Shown in pieces: positions 45,191-58,200 of a stretch of DNA of 64,000 bases. Source of the DNA: Blastomyces gilchristii SLH14081 (Eukaryota; Ascomycota; Eurotiomycetes; Onygenales; Ajellomycetaceae); NCBI RefSeq assembly GCF_000003855.2, contig NW_003101675.1:176195-240194 (forward strand), read 5' to 3'. The translations under genes were made by a program, and so were the position numbers. A model generated the notes under the pieces. The model worked only from the letters and a program-made list of their open reading frames with translations. It was not told where the DNA came from and did no database searches. Position 1 is the first letter of the stretch; each line of letters starts with the position of its first letter.

Positions 45191-47513
45191 CTTCTTATTT
45201 TTCTCAAAGAGTTTTTTAGAGATGATCTCACAGTAGTGAGTCAGTGTCTTGTTAACTTTATAACACTCTTCTTCTATTTTCTCTCAAGAGGTTTTTAGGA
45301 GTTTAATAAGACTACACAAGTATAAAATTCCTGAAGTGATTAATAAGAAAAGAAAGAAATATTTGAAATTAATAAAGATTAATATTATCAATTCACAGAC
45401 TGCTGCTATTCTAATAGAGCTGCAGCTCACTGAAAAAGTAAAAAGAGAGATCAGAGTCTACTTATCAATAATCACACTCTCATTAAACTTATTCTTCACT
45501 GTTAAAGTCTCTAACACTGATATCTTTGTCTACTGAGAAGTTAGCACTGCAGTACTACAGAGAAGCATACTGCAGAAGAGTATAAGAGATGCTGAAAGTA
45601 TTAACTTATTAACTTATAAAGCATCTCAGTCATCTGCTTTAACTGAAGTATGATTCTCTTCAATCAGTGATTGATCTTCACAGCACTTTTAACAGCAGTG
45701 CTGACTGATCTCTTCTTAAGATCAGTCATTCTGAGATGTTTTTTCATCTCAGAGACTCACACTTTTGCCTTCTTTTACAGATAAGTAAGAGAGATCTTCT
45801 CAGTCTTGACAGAATTCATCAATACTTGAAGCTCTGAGACTCTTGCTCTGTACTGCTTGAGTATCTAAGCTTCTTGTCAGAGCTGATACAACACCTTCTT
45901 GTAGAGTAGATAATACTTACAGAGAGACAGAAGTCATTATTACAGATACAACAGAAATAACAGAAGCGAAAGAAGAAACAGATATATAAGATCTCTCTCT
46001 TCTTCAGCTGCTTAGCACAGTATAGATAAGTAATGATGTCAGTCAGAGATCACACTGAAGTCTTCTTATAGAGAGAAGACAAAGAAACTGCAGAACTCTG
46101 CAGACTCAACTTAGCAGTATTCTAAGCAGAGCTCAGATGTGCTGTGAGAGAGAAACTATAAATTGAGCTTCTCAGAGTCACTGTCTTCAGAATCAAGCTC
46201 TTCTCAGGTTTCTCTCTGAATGATCACACAGAGTCATACATCACTGTATTAACTGAGAGAGAGAGTAATGTCACAACAGCAGTAGAGAAGACAGAAGAAG
46301 AACTGAACATGAATAAATCAATCAGCAGAAGAGATAACACCTCACTGCAAGGTATGATAACTATCACTGTGACTGCAAGAGAAGCAGAAGAAGAAGAAGA
46401 AGAAGATATGATAATAAGAGCAGTGCTTCTGTAGTCTGTTAACACTACTGTCTTCATCTTTAATCAAGCTTTCTTAGCAGTCACAGAGACTGCAGCTGCA
46501 TCACAAAGACATTTACTCACTAGAAAATATCAGAATAAGTCTCTTATTATCTCTCAAGAATGATGCTCTCATGCACTCACTATTATAGATGAAGAGAGAA
46601 GGAGAAAAATATATTATAAAGAGAAGAAATCTTTTTAAAAAATACTGTTACTACTGTTAGCTTTGTCTTTAAAATACATCACTTTTACAGAGAATTTAAT
46701 ATATAGAACAGAATATGATGAGAGATCTGTAAGTCACTTATTAACTATATTTTTCACATCTTAAATTAATATATAAGAAACTCACTTATCACATATTTGA
46801 TTTAAATGAAGATGAGAAAAGAAAGATCTACACAGTCAGCAGAAAAACTCATCTATTTCTTTATATCACATGCAGTATACACACTGTTAATCAGTGAATA
46901 ATCATTACTATATAACAAAGATAACTCTCAATTGAGTAATCTTAAGAGTATTGAAACTATACTCTTAAAGAGAAGAGTATTGTCATACTCTCAGTTATAT
47001 CAAGACTCTGCTGCAGTTTCACACAGCTCATTGCTTTCATGCAGATGATTTCATTTTATCTGAATCAGTTTTCAATCACTCTATAATATCATTCAGATAT
47101 ATCATAGAAAGATTTAATTAATGAATATAAGAACTCTGCTTCTATACAAGATCAGCAGATTACTCTTTCTTAACAGTGAGATACTGCTGAGGTATCACTC
47201 TGACTATTCTCACTCATGAAATGAGAGAAGAGTATTCACTCATTATCTATATAGAATAGCTAGATGCTGGCTTCTTATCAAAGAAGTCAGTGATTCATTT
47301 TTCTTCTACTGAAATATATACAAGAGTTACTATGTTTCTCATACAATCTTCTTAGTATACTAAGTATTATATCTGTGATATTCTTGCAATAACTCTGTAG
47401 CCTACAAGCTCACTATTTAAGCAAGATAGTCAAGCTTACTTATACAGCTTCTTAAACAACTATCTCTATATAACGCCGCTGACTAGTCACTGCTTCAGTT
47501 CCATCACATTACA
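45190..47513 (+). other. 3' region of family B with an extra conserved frame and probable LTR
   Basis: About 2.3 kb after integrase, colinear with 55300-57640 in inverse orientation. One plus-strand frame (about 46230-46560) keeps recognisable similarity to the other copy: TSLQGM.TITVTAREAEEEEEEDMIIRAVLL and ..QRHLLTRK here, against ISLQGTATITTAVRDAEEEEDIIIKVMLLQ and ..RHLLTRK there. The product is not recognised. The terminal few hundred bases up to 47513 are presumably the 3' LTR; a second direct copy is not in the window, so its start cannot be set. Confidence 0.5.
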
Positions 47514-48400
47514 AGTATATTAATAAATAATTGAAGAATTATATAAAACAGAAGTTTTATTCATAAATAAAAGTATGTAAATCAGTGTTATAAATATCTG
47601 ATAATATTATTAAATATCTTAATATTCTATTCTAAGACACTGTCATATAACAGAAGATATTAGATTAATTATAGAGTATTTAACAGAGAAATACTTCTCT
47701 TATAACATTTATCTCTGACTTTGATACTAAGATCTTAGAAGTAGGTAATCAATCTTGAGAAAATTGAATAAAGATTAGTATGCTTAAGAAGATATTAACT
47801 TTTAAACTCTTACAGATTCTTATAAGTGTAAATAAAGATCTAACTTATGAAGACTTCTGCACACAGCTCTGAATATTGAATAATTGTCTTATCAAGCTCA
47901 AGAGTATACAGAACAGTGATAGAAGATATTACACTTATACACTCATACTGAGAAATAACTCAGTTACTTAATATCTATACTGAGAAATAACAATAATAAT
48001 ACAGATGCTATGAACTGAGTAGACTTAAATATCTATATATAAGCAAGAGTTTTCACTGTCTGAACAGACTTTCAAGTTTCTAAGATCATCTCTAAAGAAG
48101 TTGCTGATTAACATTAATAAGAAGTATGCATTAACTGTAACTAATCAGAATACATTACTTTTAACTGCTGATTAGTCTATGTATCTTCTTACTCAAGAGA
48201 AAGATTAGTGTCTTCTTACTTAAAGAATGAATCAGTGTCTGTTCATGTTAATCACATTGCATTGAAAGAAGATTCAGAAGATAACTATAAGAATACTCTA
48301 ATGAAACAGAAAAAAGATTAGCTTCTGTTCAAATTTATAAACAGAAGCTTGAAGAGATTAAATAATAATAATTTGAAGAGAAAATAACAATGAATGTAAT
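47514..48400 (+). other. AT-rich internal sequence of family A, probable gag relic
   Basis: Lies between the family B end and the family A pol remnant. Only fragments of reading frame are left, for example FLSQCELYI-like residues followed by NKDLTYEDFCTQL near 47830-47880, so a gag origin is inferred from position alone. Confidence 0.4.
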
Positions 48401-51400
48401 TCTTATATCTACTGTGATAGATAATATGTATAATATGAAAGCTATAATAGACAGCAGTCTATATTATTATACAATGATTAAATCTTCAGTTGTAAGATAT
48501 TATAATCTTCAGTGTATCTTCTTATTAAAACTCTGACTTCTTATGAGATTTGATAATTCAAAAGACATTTATACCTGTTATATGATAAAACTAAATATAG
48601 ATGTTAAAGAACATTAATATGAAAATATCTATATATATAAAGTTAATAATCTTGATTAGATTCTTATATTAGAACTTGTCTAACTATCTGAATAAGATAT
48701 CTTACTGAATACTTGAAATAGAAGCTTAATATTCTCTAACAATGATAGAATTCATGAAGATAATATTTATAAAATCATGAATCTGACACAGATCTCTGTC
48801 AATGCATATAAAATACTCTGAAAAAGAAGTCACTGACAGAATTACTGATAAAATTACTAATAGTAGAACTATGTAGTAATCTACTCTATTAGTCTGACTA
48901 ATATTAAAAAGACTCTAGAAAAGTTATTCTGTATCATAATAATAGATTCTCATATAATACTCTTTCAATAATATTATAAATATCTAGATATCTTCTGATA
49001 AGATAATATTATAAATATATTTCTCTTATAAGACTCAAAAGTAAATCACAGTATTAAGTTAGAAAAGAAGAATGATAAAGACTCTGAATTATTATAAGAC
49101 TCTCTTTATAACATGTTCTGAGATGAACTTCTTCTTCTTTGAAAGACACTCAATGATCTGTTAAATAAAGAATTTATATATATTAGTAACTCTTTCACTG
49201 CAGTCTCTATTCTCTTTGTAAAGAAATCAGATAAAGAACTTTGATTCTGTGTAAACTATCAAGAACTAAACAGATTAATAAAGAAGAACTGTTATTCTTT
49301 ATCTCTTATCAATGAAACTCTAGCTCACATTGAATAAGCTCAATAATTTACAAAGTTAGATATCATCACTGTATTTCATAAGATTTATATCACTGAAGAA
49401 GATGAATGACTTACAGTATTCTGAACATAATATAGTCTCTTTGAATAAGTAGTCACACTCTTCAGACTGACTAACACTCTTAGTATATTTCAGAAGTATA
49501 TTAACTGAGCACTCTGAGATTTTCTTGATGAATTCATATCTGTGTATCTTGATAACATTCTCATCTTCACTAATGAGTTCAAGAAAGAATATTAAGAACA
49601 TGTATAAAAGATATTATAATGACTATGAGAAGCAGAACTACTAATAAACATAGATAAGTATGATTTTGAGATTAAAAGTATAAAATATCTAGGCTTTATC
49701 ATAGAAGCTGGTAAGAGAGTCTGAATGAATTCTGAGAAGATCTCTGCTATTCTTGAATGAGAGACTCTGTACACTGTGAAAGATGTACAAAGCTTCATCA
49801 GATTTGCTAACTTCTATCAGTGATTTATACAGAACTTCTCAGATATTATAAGATTACTTATAGAAGTTATTAAGAAAGACTCAGTATTTGAATAATCAGT
49901 GAATACTGAAGCTGTATTTATATAAATAAAGAAGATGTTCATTAATATCTCTCTGCTAATAATATTCAATTCTGATTATAAGATAGTTATTAAAGCTGAT
50001 TTCTCTGACTATATCATAGAAGAAGCTATATTATAATATAATAATAAAAATATCTTACAATTATATATCTTTATATCTAAGAAACTAAGTTCTGCTGAAT
50101 ACAATTATGAGATCTATGATAAAGAACTTCTCACAATTATATACTATCTAGAAGAATAAGACTTCAAACTCTGAAGTATCTCTGAATTTGAGATAATCAC
50201 AGATTATAAGAATCTCAAGCACTTCATTACTATCTGTAAACTCACTGAATGACAGATATAATGATTTGAGTTCTTAAGTCACTTTTATTTCACAATATAC
50301 TACTGTTCTGACAGTCAGAACTTGATGACAGATACTCTCTTATAATAAGAGTAAGATATATCTTTCAATATAACAGACACTCATTGAATGAACTGAGAAC
50401 ACTGACTCTTAAATTCAAAGATATTGATTGATCAAGATGAAATAACTCATGACACTATACATACTTCTCTGATTAGAACACTCTCTCTTCAAACTGATAC
50501 TGATACTGATATCTTCACTTCTTCTACACTGAATAAATTGTGATATATAACAGCTTAAACTGATGAACTTCTTCAAGCACTTACTAAAGCAGTATATCAA
50601 GAAGCACTCTGATTTCTCTCAGAACTATATATAAGAATCAACATCTCAGAATACTTAATCAATGATAATAATACTCTGTAATTTTATGAATAATATTAAG
50701 TCTCTCATTCTGAACTCTTGCACACTCAGATAATGCAAGAGATGTATAATTCTTATATAATTAGTTATTCAGATTGTAAATAACTATATTAAATAATCTC
50801 TCAAGAGTTCTACTGATCTGAGATATTAAACAGCATCAGACATTTCATCTGAAACTGTAATCATTGTTTCTCTATCATCTTATGAAAGAACTGTAGAAAA
50901 GACCTGCTGAAATCACTTAATATCTCTAATAGAATCTGATAAGATGTGATAATTGACTTTACTATTAATCTCTCTGAGAGTAAGAGTTATAGAAATATTC
51001 TGATTATCATGAATTAATTGAGTAAGAGTATAATATTGAAATCTTGTAATAAAATGAATACTGAACAAGTCACTGAAGCTTTTCTACAGAGCTCATTCTA
51101 TTGAATATATAAATTATCAAGATTCATAGTATCAGATCAGAGCTGTTAATTTGTAAGTATTCTCTGAATAAGAATCTGTTAAGTTTCTAATATTATACAC
51201 TGTTTATTAACTGTCTATTACTCTGAGACTGATGATGTATCAGAATGAATAATTCAGACTGTAAAGAATTATCTTTATAAGTTCTACAATTACTTATAAG
51301 ATAATTGATATAATTTTCTTCTACATGCAGAGATTGCTATCAATGATTCAGATACTGTCTTAACAGATATAAGGTTATTCTTTCTTACACATAGTTATTA

Positions 51401-51790
51401 CATGAAAGTGTTGAATCTTCTAGAGATTACACAGTTTATATTAAATTCTCACAGTCTGATTCAGATCACTGATAACATAGTAATAAAGCTCTGAGACACT
51501 CATAACTGAGCAGAAGTCTTCATGACAAGTGTTAAATAAGATTAAGAGAACTGAATTAATATTCACTGAGATCTCACTGAGTAATATAAGATAGAAGATC
51601 TGATATAATTAAATCTTAAGAATATACAGATCACACACTCATCTCACACACTGAATTATCATTACATAAAGTATAAAGTGATAGAAGTTCTAGACAGTTA
51701 TAACTACTATTATAACACATTATCAGAAATTTATAATATCTTTTATATAAGCTTACTCTGCTGCACTGTCACTGATCTGTTCTCTTCTCA
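48400..51790 (+). pseudogene. Pol remnant of family A (protease?, RT, RNase H, integrase, chromodomain-like end)
   Basis: Read through stops. RT around 49180-49620 has CVNYQELNRLIKKNCYSLSLINE and the box YLDNILIFTNEFKKEY (Asp to Asn in YLDD). The connection is KYLGFIIEAGKRV.MNSEKISAI and DVQSFIRFANFYQ. RNase H at about 49960-50160 has KIVIKADFSDYII and [14 protein letters not shown]. Integrase lies around 50760-51540, with a zinc-finger-like HxxxxH..C..C relic. A chromodomain-like segment near 51660-51760 contains EVLDSYNYYYNTLSEIYNIFY. It ends 240 bp before the 3' LTR. Heavily mutated and non-functional. Confidence 0.78.
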
Positions 51791-52028
51791 ACTGACTTTC
51801 AACTAACAGCTGCCAGAAATCATAGAAGAAGATAACAAACTTGAATAAGAGATTGAAGATATTCTTAATAAGAGACTCTGTAATTATAGCTGATAATATC
51901 TTATGAAATGAATTCACTATGATCATCTGACCTGAACTCTGAGCTTTGTGTTATCTGAGACAGCAGCTCTTGACTGATGAAAACTACACACTTATAACTC
52001 TATATCACTTCTGAAAAGAGAGGGCTAA

Positions 52029-52298
52029 TGTGGCGGGCTGTGCTTAATCAATCATATAGACTATTTCATTACACTTCACAGATTTCACTGAAAGCTTCAA
52101 TTCTCAGTCACTGATTCTCAGCTGAAAAACTCATGAAATTTCTATTCTTCTGCTCTGAAGCTTCACTGCATACACATATAAATATTCACTTTAATTACTG
52201 ATTTTCATACTTTCTCTTTCTTTTCTTCTCTAACATTTTTCACTTTGTTATATAAGATCTATATATTATACTAATCTATTTAGCGTAGGCCTCTTACA
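52029..52298 (+). repeat. 3' LTR of family A
   Basis: 270 bp copy of the left LTR with many C-to-T and G-to-A changes. One site reads TG in the left copy and CA here, as expected if an original CpG was hit on opposite strands. At another site this copy keeps CG where the left has TG. Confidence 0.9.
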
Positions 52299-52303
52299 TT
52301 CTT
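52299..52303. repeat. Target site duplication TTCTT, right copy
   Basis: Identical to 39491-39495 and directly after the 3' LTR end. Confidence 0.85.
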
Positions 52304-53870
52304 CCATTTTTATTACTTTTTTATATTATTATTATTATTATTATTCTTTTATTATAAATATATACAGTTAGAGACTATAATATTTATTTAAAAACTGTTA
52401 ATTCTCAGAGTTTTTCTAGTATTTATAAAGTGAATTATTTTATATTTATCAATTTCAAATATATAAAATTAGAAAGTTTTAGCTTAGAATATAAAAATCT
52501 TTTATAAATTACAGTATTTTTAATATTTTTCAATACTTTTGAAATTATTTAAAAAATAATATAATAAAAGAAAAGAAACAAAGTTTTAAAAATAAATATT
52601 ATCAGATTTTCTCTTTACAGACTAATCACTTCTATCTAAGTAAGATGTTTGTCAATTACTTAGTAAATATCTATTATATATAAAAAGCTGCATAATAAAT
52701 AGATCTTAATAATATAATTAACTACTATATTATATCATCTTTATCAGATTATGACCCGGTGACGTAGTAATTAACTATACTACTATAAAGTCTCAATTGA
52801 CAGCCTTCTCCTCAGAGAATGAATACTAAGAGAAGACAGATTCAAACTCTGTGAAAGTTATCTTAATTACAGCTTTCACTGTTAAGTTATAAAACAGTAT
52901 CAGAGACTCTCAGATACACTCTAGTAAATTATTATCAAGCTTAAGATATTTATCTCAGAGATTTTCAGATGTTAATTCTTACTAATCTTAGAGTTAATAG
53001 CTTTTCAGATACTTTAAGTTAGATTAGTATTAAAGTAATTGAGATTTAAAGTGTTTATAGAATAGTGAATTATTATTAAGCTTAACTGATCAGATCTTAT
53101 CTCTCTTACTCTAAATATTCACTTTCAGAGAATTGATATTTAAAAATTATCTGATTATAACATCTCAGATCTAGTAAGAATTTAAATAAAATAAAACTTA
53201 GATACTTTTAATAGATAATTAATACAAGTAAGACTGTGACAGTTAATTAATAGACTGAAATACTGAGATTAATAGCCGAAAGATTAGAGACTTAACTAGA
53301 ATTAAGTAACTCTGATATTATTCTTAATAAGAATCTCACTTATAACTTATAAGTAAGCTAGTTACAGAAGCTAGCTGAGCAGCAGCTCTTTAAAAAGAAT
53401 GATAACTTCTGAAGTGAGTCTGAGAGAACAGAGACAGTGATCAGTTATATAGAGTGTTAAAATATGTATATAACTTAAGATATAAACTGCAGAAATCTTG
53501 TTCTATATAATTTTATTTTATTATAATCTCTCTTTACTTTACTTTTTCTTTTCTATTCTTTTCTATCTACTTATTTAATATATCTATCTTTAAGACTTTG
53601 TTCTCTTTTCTGTTATCATGATATTTTCAAATGATTTCAAAGTATTAGAAGGTGTTAAAATACTGTAATTTATAAAGAGTTTTTATATTCTGAGCTAAAA
53701 TTTTCTGATTTTACATATCTGAAATTGATAAATGTATAATAGTTAACTCTATAGATATTAGAAAAACTCTGAGAATTAAAAGTTCTTAAATAGATATTAT
53801 AGTCTCTGACTGTATACATCTATAATTGAAGAATAATAATAATAATAATTCATCAGATTATGTTTTTTCT
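52304..53870. mobile_element. Inverted-repeat structure with about 280 bp arms
   Basis: The left arm (about 52318-52600) and the reverse complement of 53590-53865 align over nearly their whole length: a TTA/AAT microsatellite at the outer end, then GTTAGAGACTATAATAT, CTCAGAGTTTTTCTA, TTTATCAATTTC and AATTACAGTATTTT. Differences are mostly C/T and G/A. The middle (about 52610-53580) is AT-rich with two small GC words (GACCCGGTGACG at 52757-52768 and AGCCGAAAGA near 53270). It codes for nothing recognisable. It could be a foldback or TIR-type DNA element, or two copies of one short element in opposite orientation. Confidence 0.6.
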
Positions 53871-54168
53871 TATATATAAAAATCTACTAATTCTATCTTA
53901 AAATCAAATTCTTACATTTCATACCTCTAAATTGAAGATTTAATTATATTTTAAAACACTGTATTAATGATTCTGTAACTACTTATTATAAATTAAAAAG
54001 AACTCTGTTAATTTTAAAATTAATTAACTTACTACAAACTTTTATAACAAGTTTATAAGCAATCTCTGTATTCTCATATAAATAGAAGTATAGATAGTAA
54101 ATATATCTCTGCAAGAAGCTGTATTATTAAAGATAATACTATCTCACTTAAATCTATATTAATTACTA
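53871..54168. other. AT-rich sequence without recognisable content
   Basis: About 300 bp of decayed repeat DNA; nothing identified. Confidence 0.4.
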
Positions 54169-54176
54169 GAAGTAGA

Positions 54177-54681
54177 TAGACTGACTACTGAAATTATGAA
54201 TTTCACATTTGATTCTATTTGATCTGATCTCATACATTTCTTGGCATGAATCCCGCTGGGACTAGTTATTAAAAAAATATACAAAGTGACTATATATCAG
54301 ATCTTAAAATGAAATCATGACTTGAAAAAAATGAGAAAGTGATCTCATTTAATCTCATTTAATCCCATTCTTGGTATAAAGTTACTATTTTTAGACATTG
54401 TAAGGTTTTTTTAGACTATTTTTAATTTTTTAAAAAGTAACGCTTTTTGGTAACACTCAAATGAGATTTAAAGTCATTTAAAGCAATAAAAATAATTTAA
54501 ATTGAGAAGTGAAAATCATGATCTCATTTGGAAAATGTGATAAGAGTAGACAGTAAGTCTCACTGAGACAGTATAAAACTACTATCTAATGTTAAAACTG
54601 TGTAATGAGATCAGTTGAATCGATAATGAAACTATCAAAAAATCTGGTTCTGATCTCAGACACGGTCACACGGTCAGTCTA
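54177..54681. mobile_element. hAT-like MITE, copy 1 (most decayed)
   Basis: 505 bp with ends TAGACTGA..CAGTCTA, inverted over at least 7 bp. Flanked by 8 bp GAAGTAGA (54169-54176) and GCAGTAGA (54682-54689), a target duplication with one difference. Internal landmarks shared by all three copies: AATCCCGCTGGGACT, AAAAAGTAACGCTTTTTGGTA and GACACGGTCACACGGTCAG. Where copy 3 reads CCC or GG, this copy often reads CTC, TCT or GA. No coding capacity. Confidence 0.85.
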
Positions 54682-54689
54682 GCAGTAGA

Positions 54690-55299
54690 AGATATTTAAC
54701 ACAGTTAATATATACATACAATATCTCTGAATAAGAATTACTTGAGCTGTAATTATTATCTCAGACAGCTCAGAAGATTCAAATCAAAATAAATACAGAA
54801 TATAATATAAGTTTAAGAGAGAGAGAAGATCTTTTCTCAATAAAATACTTTACACTCACTTAAGATAGTCTCAATTAAGATAGCTCTATTAATAAAATTA
54901 CTGCAATGATAATATACTTTACTTGTTTATAAGAGACAGAGTTCTCTAAGAGAGATGTGATAAAAATTATCTGTAAGTAATAACTATAAAAATAAAGAAT
55001 AAATCTCAACCGTACTATAGCTGTGAACTCAGTCACTGAAACAGATAAGTTTTATGAATTCAAGAATAATTACAGTTATATTAAAATAAAGATTATTATA
55101 AAGCTCTTGAGACTGAAAGACTATAATATTTAACACTGTGAAATTAAATTAAAAGCAGTTTTAATTGACATGTTTCATATTCTTACAGATGAGAAGCTTT
55201 TTCTTAATACTTAACTTATAAGTAATGATTTAAAAATCTGACAATATAAAAAAAGCCGATTATAAAAGTGCATGTGAAACTTAATAAAAACTTAGTTAT
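54690..55299. other. AT-rich sequence between MITE copy 1 and the inverted B copy
   Basis: 610 bp of decayed sequence. No gene, LTR or MITE end was recognised in it. Confidence 0.4.
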
Positions 55300-58200
55300 T
55301 GTAACATGACGGAACTGAAGCAGTGACTAGTCAGCAGCATTATATAGAGGTAGTTGTTTAAGAAGCTGTATAAGTGAGCTTAACTATCTTGCTTAAATAG
55401 TGAGCTCATGAGCTACAGAGTTATTGCAAGAATATCACAGATATGATACTTAGTATACTAAGAAGATTGTATAAGAAATGCAGTAACTCTTGTATATATT
55501 CTTATAGAAGAAAAACAAATTGCTAACTTCTTTGATAAGAAGTCAGTATCTAGCTATTCTATATAGATAATGAGTGAATACTCTTCTTCTATTCTATGAG
55601 TAAGAATAGCTAAAGTGATATCTCAGCAGTGTCTTACTATTATGAAAGAGTAATCTGTTAATCTTATATAGAAGTGAGATTCTTATATTCATTAATCAGA
55701 TCTTTCTATATTATATTCAAATAATATCATAGAGTAATTGAAAATTGATTTAAATAGTCTATAAAATAAATGAAATCATTTGTAGAGAAGTGATGAGCTG
55801 TATAAAACTGTAATAAGATCTTGATACAACTGAAGATATAATAATACTCTTCTCTTTAAGAGCATAGTTCTGATACTTTTGAAATTACTGAATTAGAAAT
55901 TATCTTTGTTATATAACAACAGTTATCAACTGAGTAAGAGTATATATACTATATATAATATAAAGAAATAGATGAGTTTCTCTGCTGACTGTATAGATCT
56001 TCTCTTTCTGATCTATGTTCAAATTAACTATATAATAAGTGAATTTCTTATATATTAATTGAAATGTGAAAAATATAGTTAATAAGTGACTTACAGATCT
56101 CTTAATATATTCTGTTCTATATATAAAACTCTCTATAAAAGTGATATATTTTAGAGACAAAGCTAACAGTAGTGACAGAATTTTTCAAAAAGATTTCTCT
56201 CTTCTATAACACATTTTTCTTTCTTCTTCTCATCTGTAATAGTGAGTGCATGAGAGCATCATTTTTAAAAGATAATAAGAGACTTATTCTGACATTTTCT
56301 AGTGAGTAATAAATGTCTTCATGATGTAGCTGCAGTCTCTGTAGCTGTTAAGAAAGTCAGATTGAAGACAGTAGAAGTAATGAGCTGCAGAAGCATCACT
56401 TTTATTATTATATCTTCTTCTTCTTCTGCATCTCTTACAGCTGTAGTGATAGTAGCTGTGCCTTGCAGTGAAATATCATTTCTTCTATTAGTCAGTTTAT
56501 CAGTGACTGATTCTTTCTCTGCTTTCTCTATCACTGTTACAACACTGTTCTTTCTCTCAATTAACATAGTGATATATGACTCTGTGTAATCATTCAGAGA
56601 GAATCTTGAGATGAGCTTGATTCTGAGAACAGCAGCTCTGAGAAGTTCAATCTATAGTTTCTCTTCTATAATATGTCTGAGCCCTGCTCAGAATACTGCT
56701 GAGTTGAGTTCACAGAATTCTGTGATTTCTTTGTCTTCTCTTTATAAGAAGACTTCAGTGCAGTCTCTGATCAGTAATATCATATACTTATACTATACTA
56801 AGTAACTGAAGAAAGAGAGAATCTTATACACTTATCTCTTCTTTCACTTCTATTATTTTCATTGTATTTATAACAATAACTTCTGTCTCTCTGTAAGTAT
56901 TATTTTATAAGAAGATGTTGTATCAGTTCTGATAAGAAGCTCAGATACTCAAGTAGTACAGAGTAAGAGTCTCAGAGCTTTAAGTATTGATAGATTTTAT
57001 TAAAACTGAGAAGATCTCTCTTACTTATCTGTAAAAGAAGATGAAAGTATGAGTCTCTGAGATAATAAAACATCTCAGAATGACTGATCTTAAGAAGAAG
57101 TTAGTCAGTGCTACTATTCAAAGTACTATAGAGATTAATCACTGATTGAAGAGAATCTCACTTCAATTAAAGTAGATAACTGAGATACTTTATAAATTGA
57201 TAAGTTAAAACTTTATGTATTTCTCATACTCTTCTGCAGCATGCTCTTCTGCAGCATACTCTTCTGCAGTACTGTAGCACTAACTATATAGCAGATAAAG
57301 ATACTGATACTGAAGACTTCAACAGTGAAGAATAAGTTTAATAAGAGTATAATTATTAGTGAGTAGACTCTGAGATCTCTCTTTTTACTTTTTCTACAGA
57401 CTGCAGCTTTATTAGAATAGTAGCAGCTCATAGATTGATAATATTAATCTTTATTAATTTTAAATATCTCTTTCTTTTCTTATTAACTGCTTCAGAAATT
57501 TTATACTTATATAGTTTCATTAAACTTCTAAAAAATCCTTTAAGAGAAAATAGAAGAAGAGTGTTATAGAGTTCATAAGACACTGACTTATTACTATAAG
57601 ATTATCTCTAAAAAACTCTTTGAGAAAAATAAGAAGTCTTAAGCAGTATTTCTTACTTAATATCTCTAGTATGTAACAGAGCAGTCTCTTCTAATTATCT
57701 TATAGCTTATAATCTCTTTCTCAGTAGTTTTCAAATATTCAAGCAGTTTTCATGAATTTTCTGATAATGAATAATCTTCTTATTTAACAAGATATTGAAG
57801 CTTACTGTAATATATTTACTTATTCAATATTTTCTTCATAAGATATTTAGTATCACTCTTAATCTTAATACTATTCAGCTGAGATAGCTCTGTCTCAGAA
57901 TATTACTTATAGAGCTTTAAATAGAAAATATAAAAAATAGAATAAATTGTTTTTAATTCTGAGATTAATTTCAACTTATATATCTGCTTATTCATCACTT
58001 TTATTACTGAGAAAGATTCTAGTTATCACTCACTGAGCTTCTTATACAGTCTTATTATTGTGATATTCTTTGCTAAAAGTAGTACTTAATTCTCTATTGA
58101 GAACTTTATTGAAAAATGTTTTTAATTATAGTATTCTATCTGCTGCTTCTAAGCATAGTGAAAGCTTTTCACTGCCTTCTTATAAATTTTTTTCAAAATT

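Larger units (their letters stand above)
40429..47513 (+). mobile_element. Nested Gypsy element, family B (left boundary uncertain)
   Basis: Collinear gag, protease, RT, RNase H and integrase remnants are followed by about 2.3 kb of further sequence that ends ..CATCACATTACA at 47513. That end is shared, in inverse orientation, by the copy at 55300-58612, which fixes the 3' boundary. The RT is of a different Gypsy lineage from the pol gene at 48.4-51.8 kb, so this is most simply a second element inserted in family A. No 5' LTR direct repeat of its 3' end was found; the true left end lies somewhere in 39766-40430, or the element is 5'-truncated. Confidence 0.6.
39496..52298 (+). mobile_element. 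Composite Ty3/Gypsy-type LTR retrotransposon, 12.8 kb (family A with nested family B)
   Basis: Two 270 bp direct LTRs (39496-39765 and 52029-52298) begin TGTGGCGGGCTG and end GGCCTCTTACA. TTCTT directly precedes the first (39491-39495) and follows the second (52299-52303), a 5 bp target duplication that marks one insertion event. The size is about twice normal because a different Gypsy element (family B, ending at 47513) appears to lie inside. The pol gene next to the right LTR (48.4-51.8 kb) belongs to family A. All coding parts are destroyed by C-to-T and G-to-A changes, leaving stops from Gln, Trp and Arg codons. Plus-strand orientation follows from RT, RNase H and integrase order. Confidence 0.88.

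Noticed and set aside
46224..46457. Serine-rich minus-strand frame (and its counterpart at 56302-56589)
   Set aside because: The poly-Ser is the antisense reading of a GAA-repeat; similarity between copies is better explained by the sense frame of the family B element.
49356..50600. Minus-strand frames of 60-80 residues in the repeat block
   Set aside because: They lie antisense to the family A pol remnant, which has RT and RNase H motifs on the plus strand.
52750..52830. Possible tRNA at the GACCCGGTGACG word
   Set aside because: No cloverleaf arms or GGTTCGAATCC-type T-arm sequence could be placed around it.
47460..55420. Shared inverted ends at 47513 and 55300 taken as terminal inverted repeats of one DNA transposon
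   Set aside because: The shared sequence continues for about 3 kb into integrase-coding DNA on both sides, so these are two retroelement copies in opposite orientation, not TIRs of one element.
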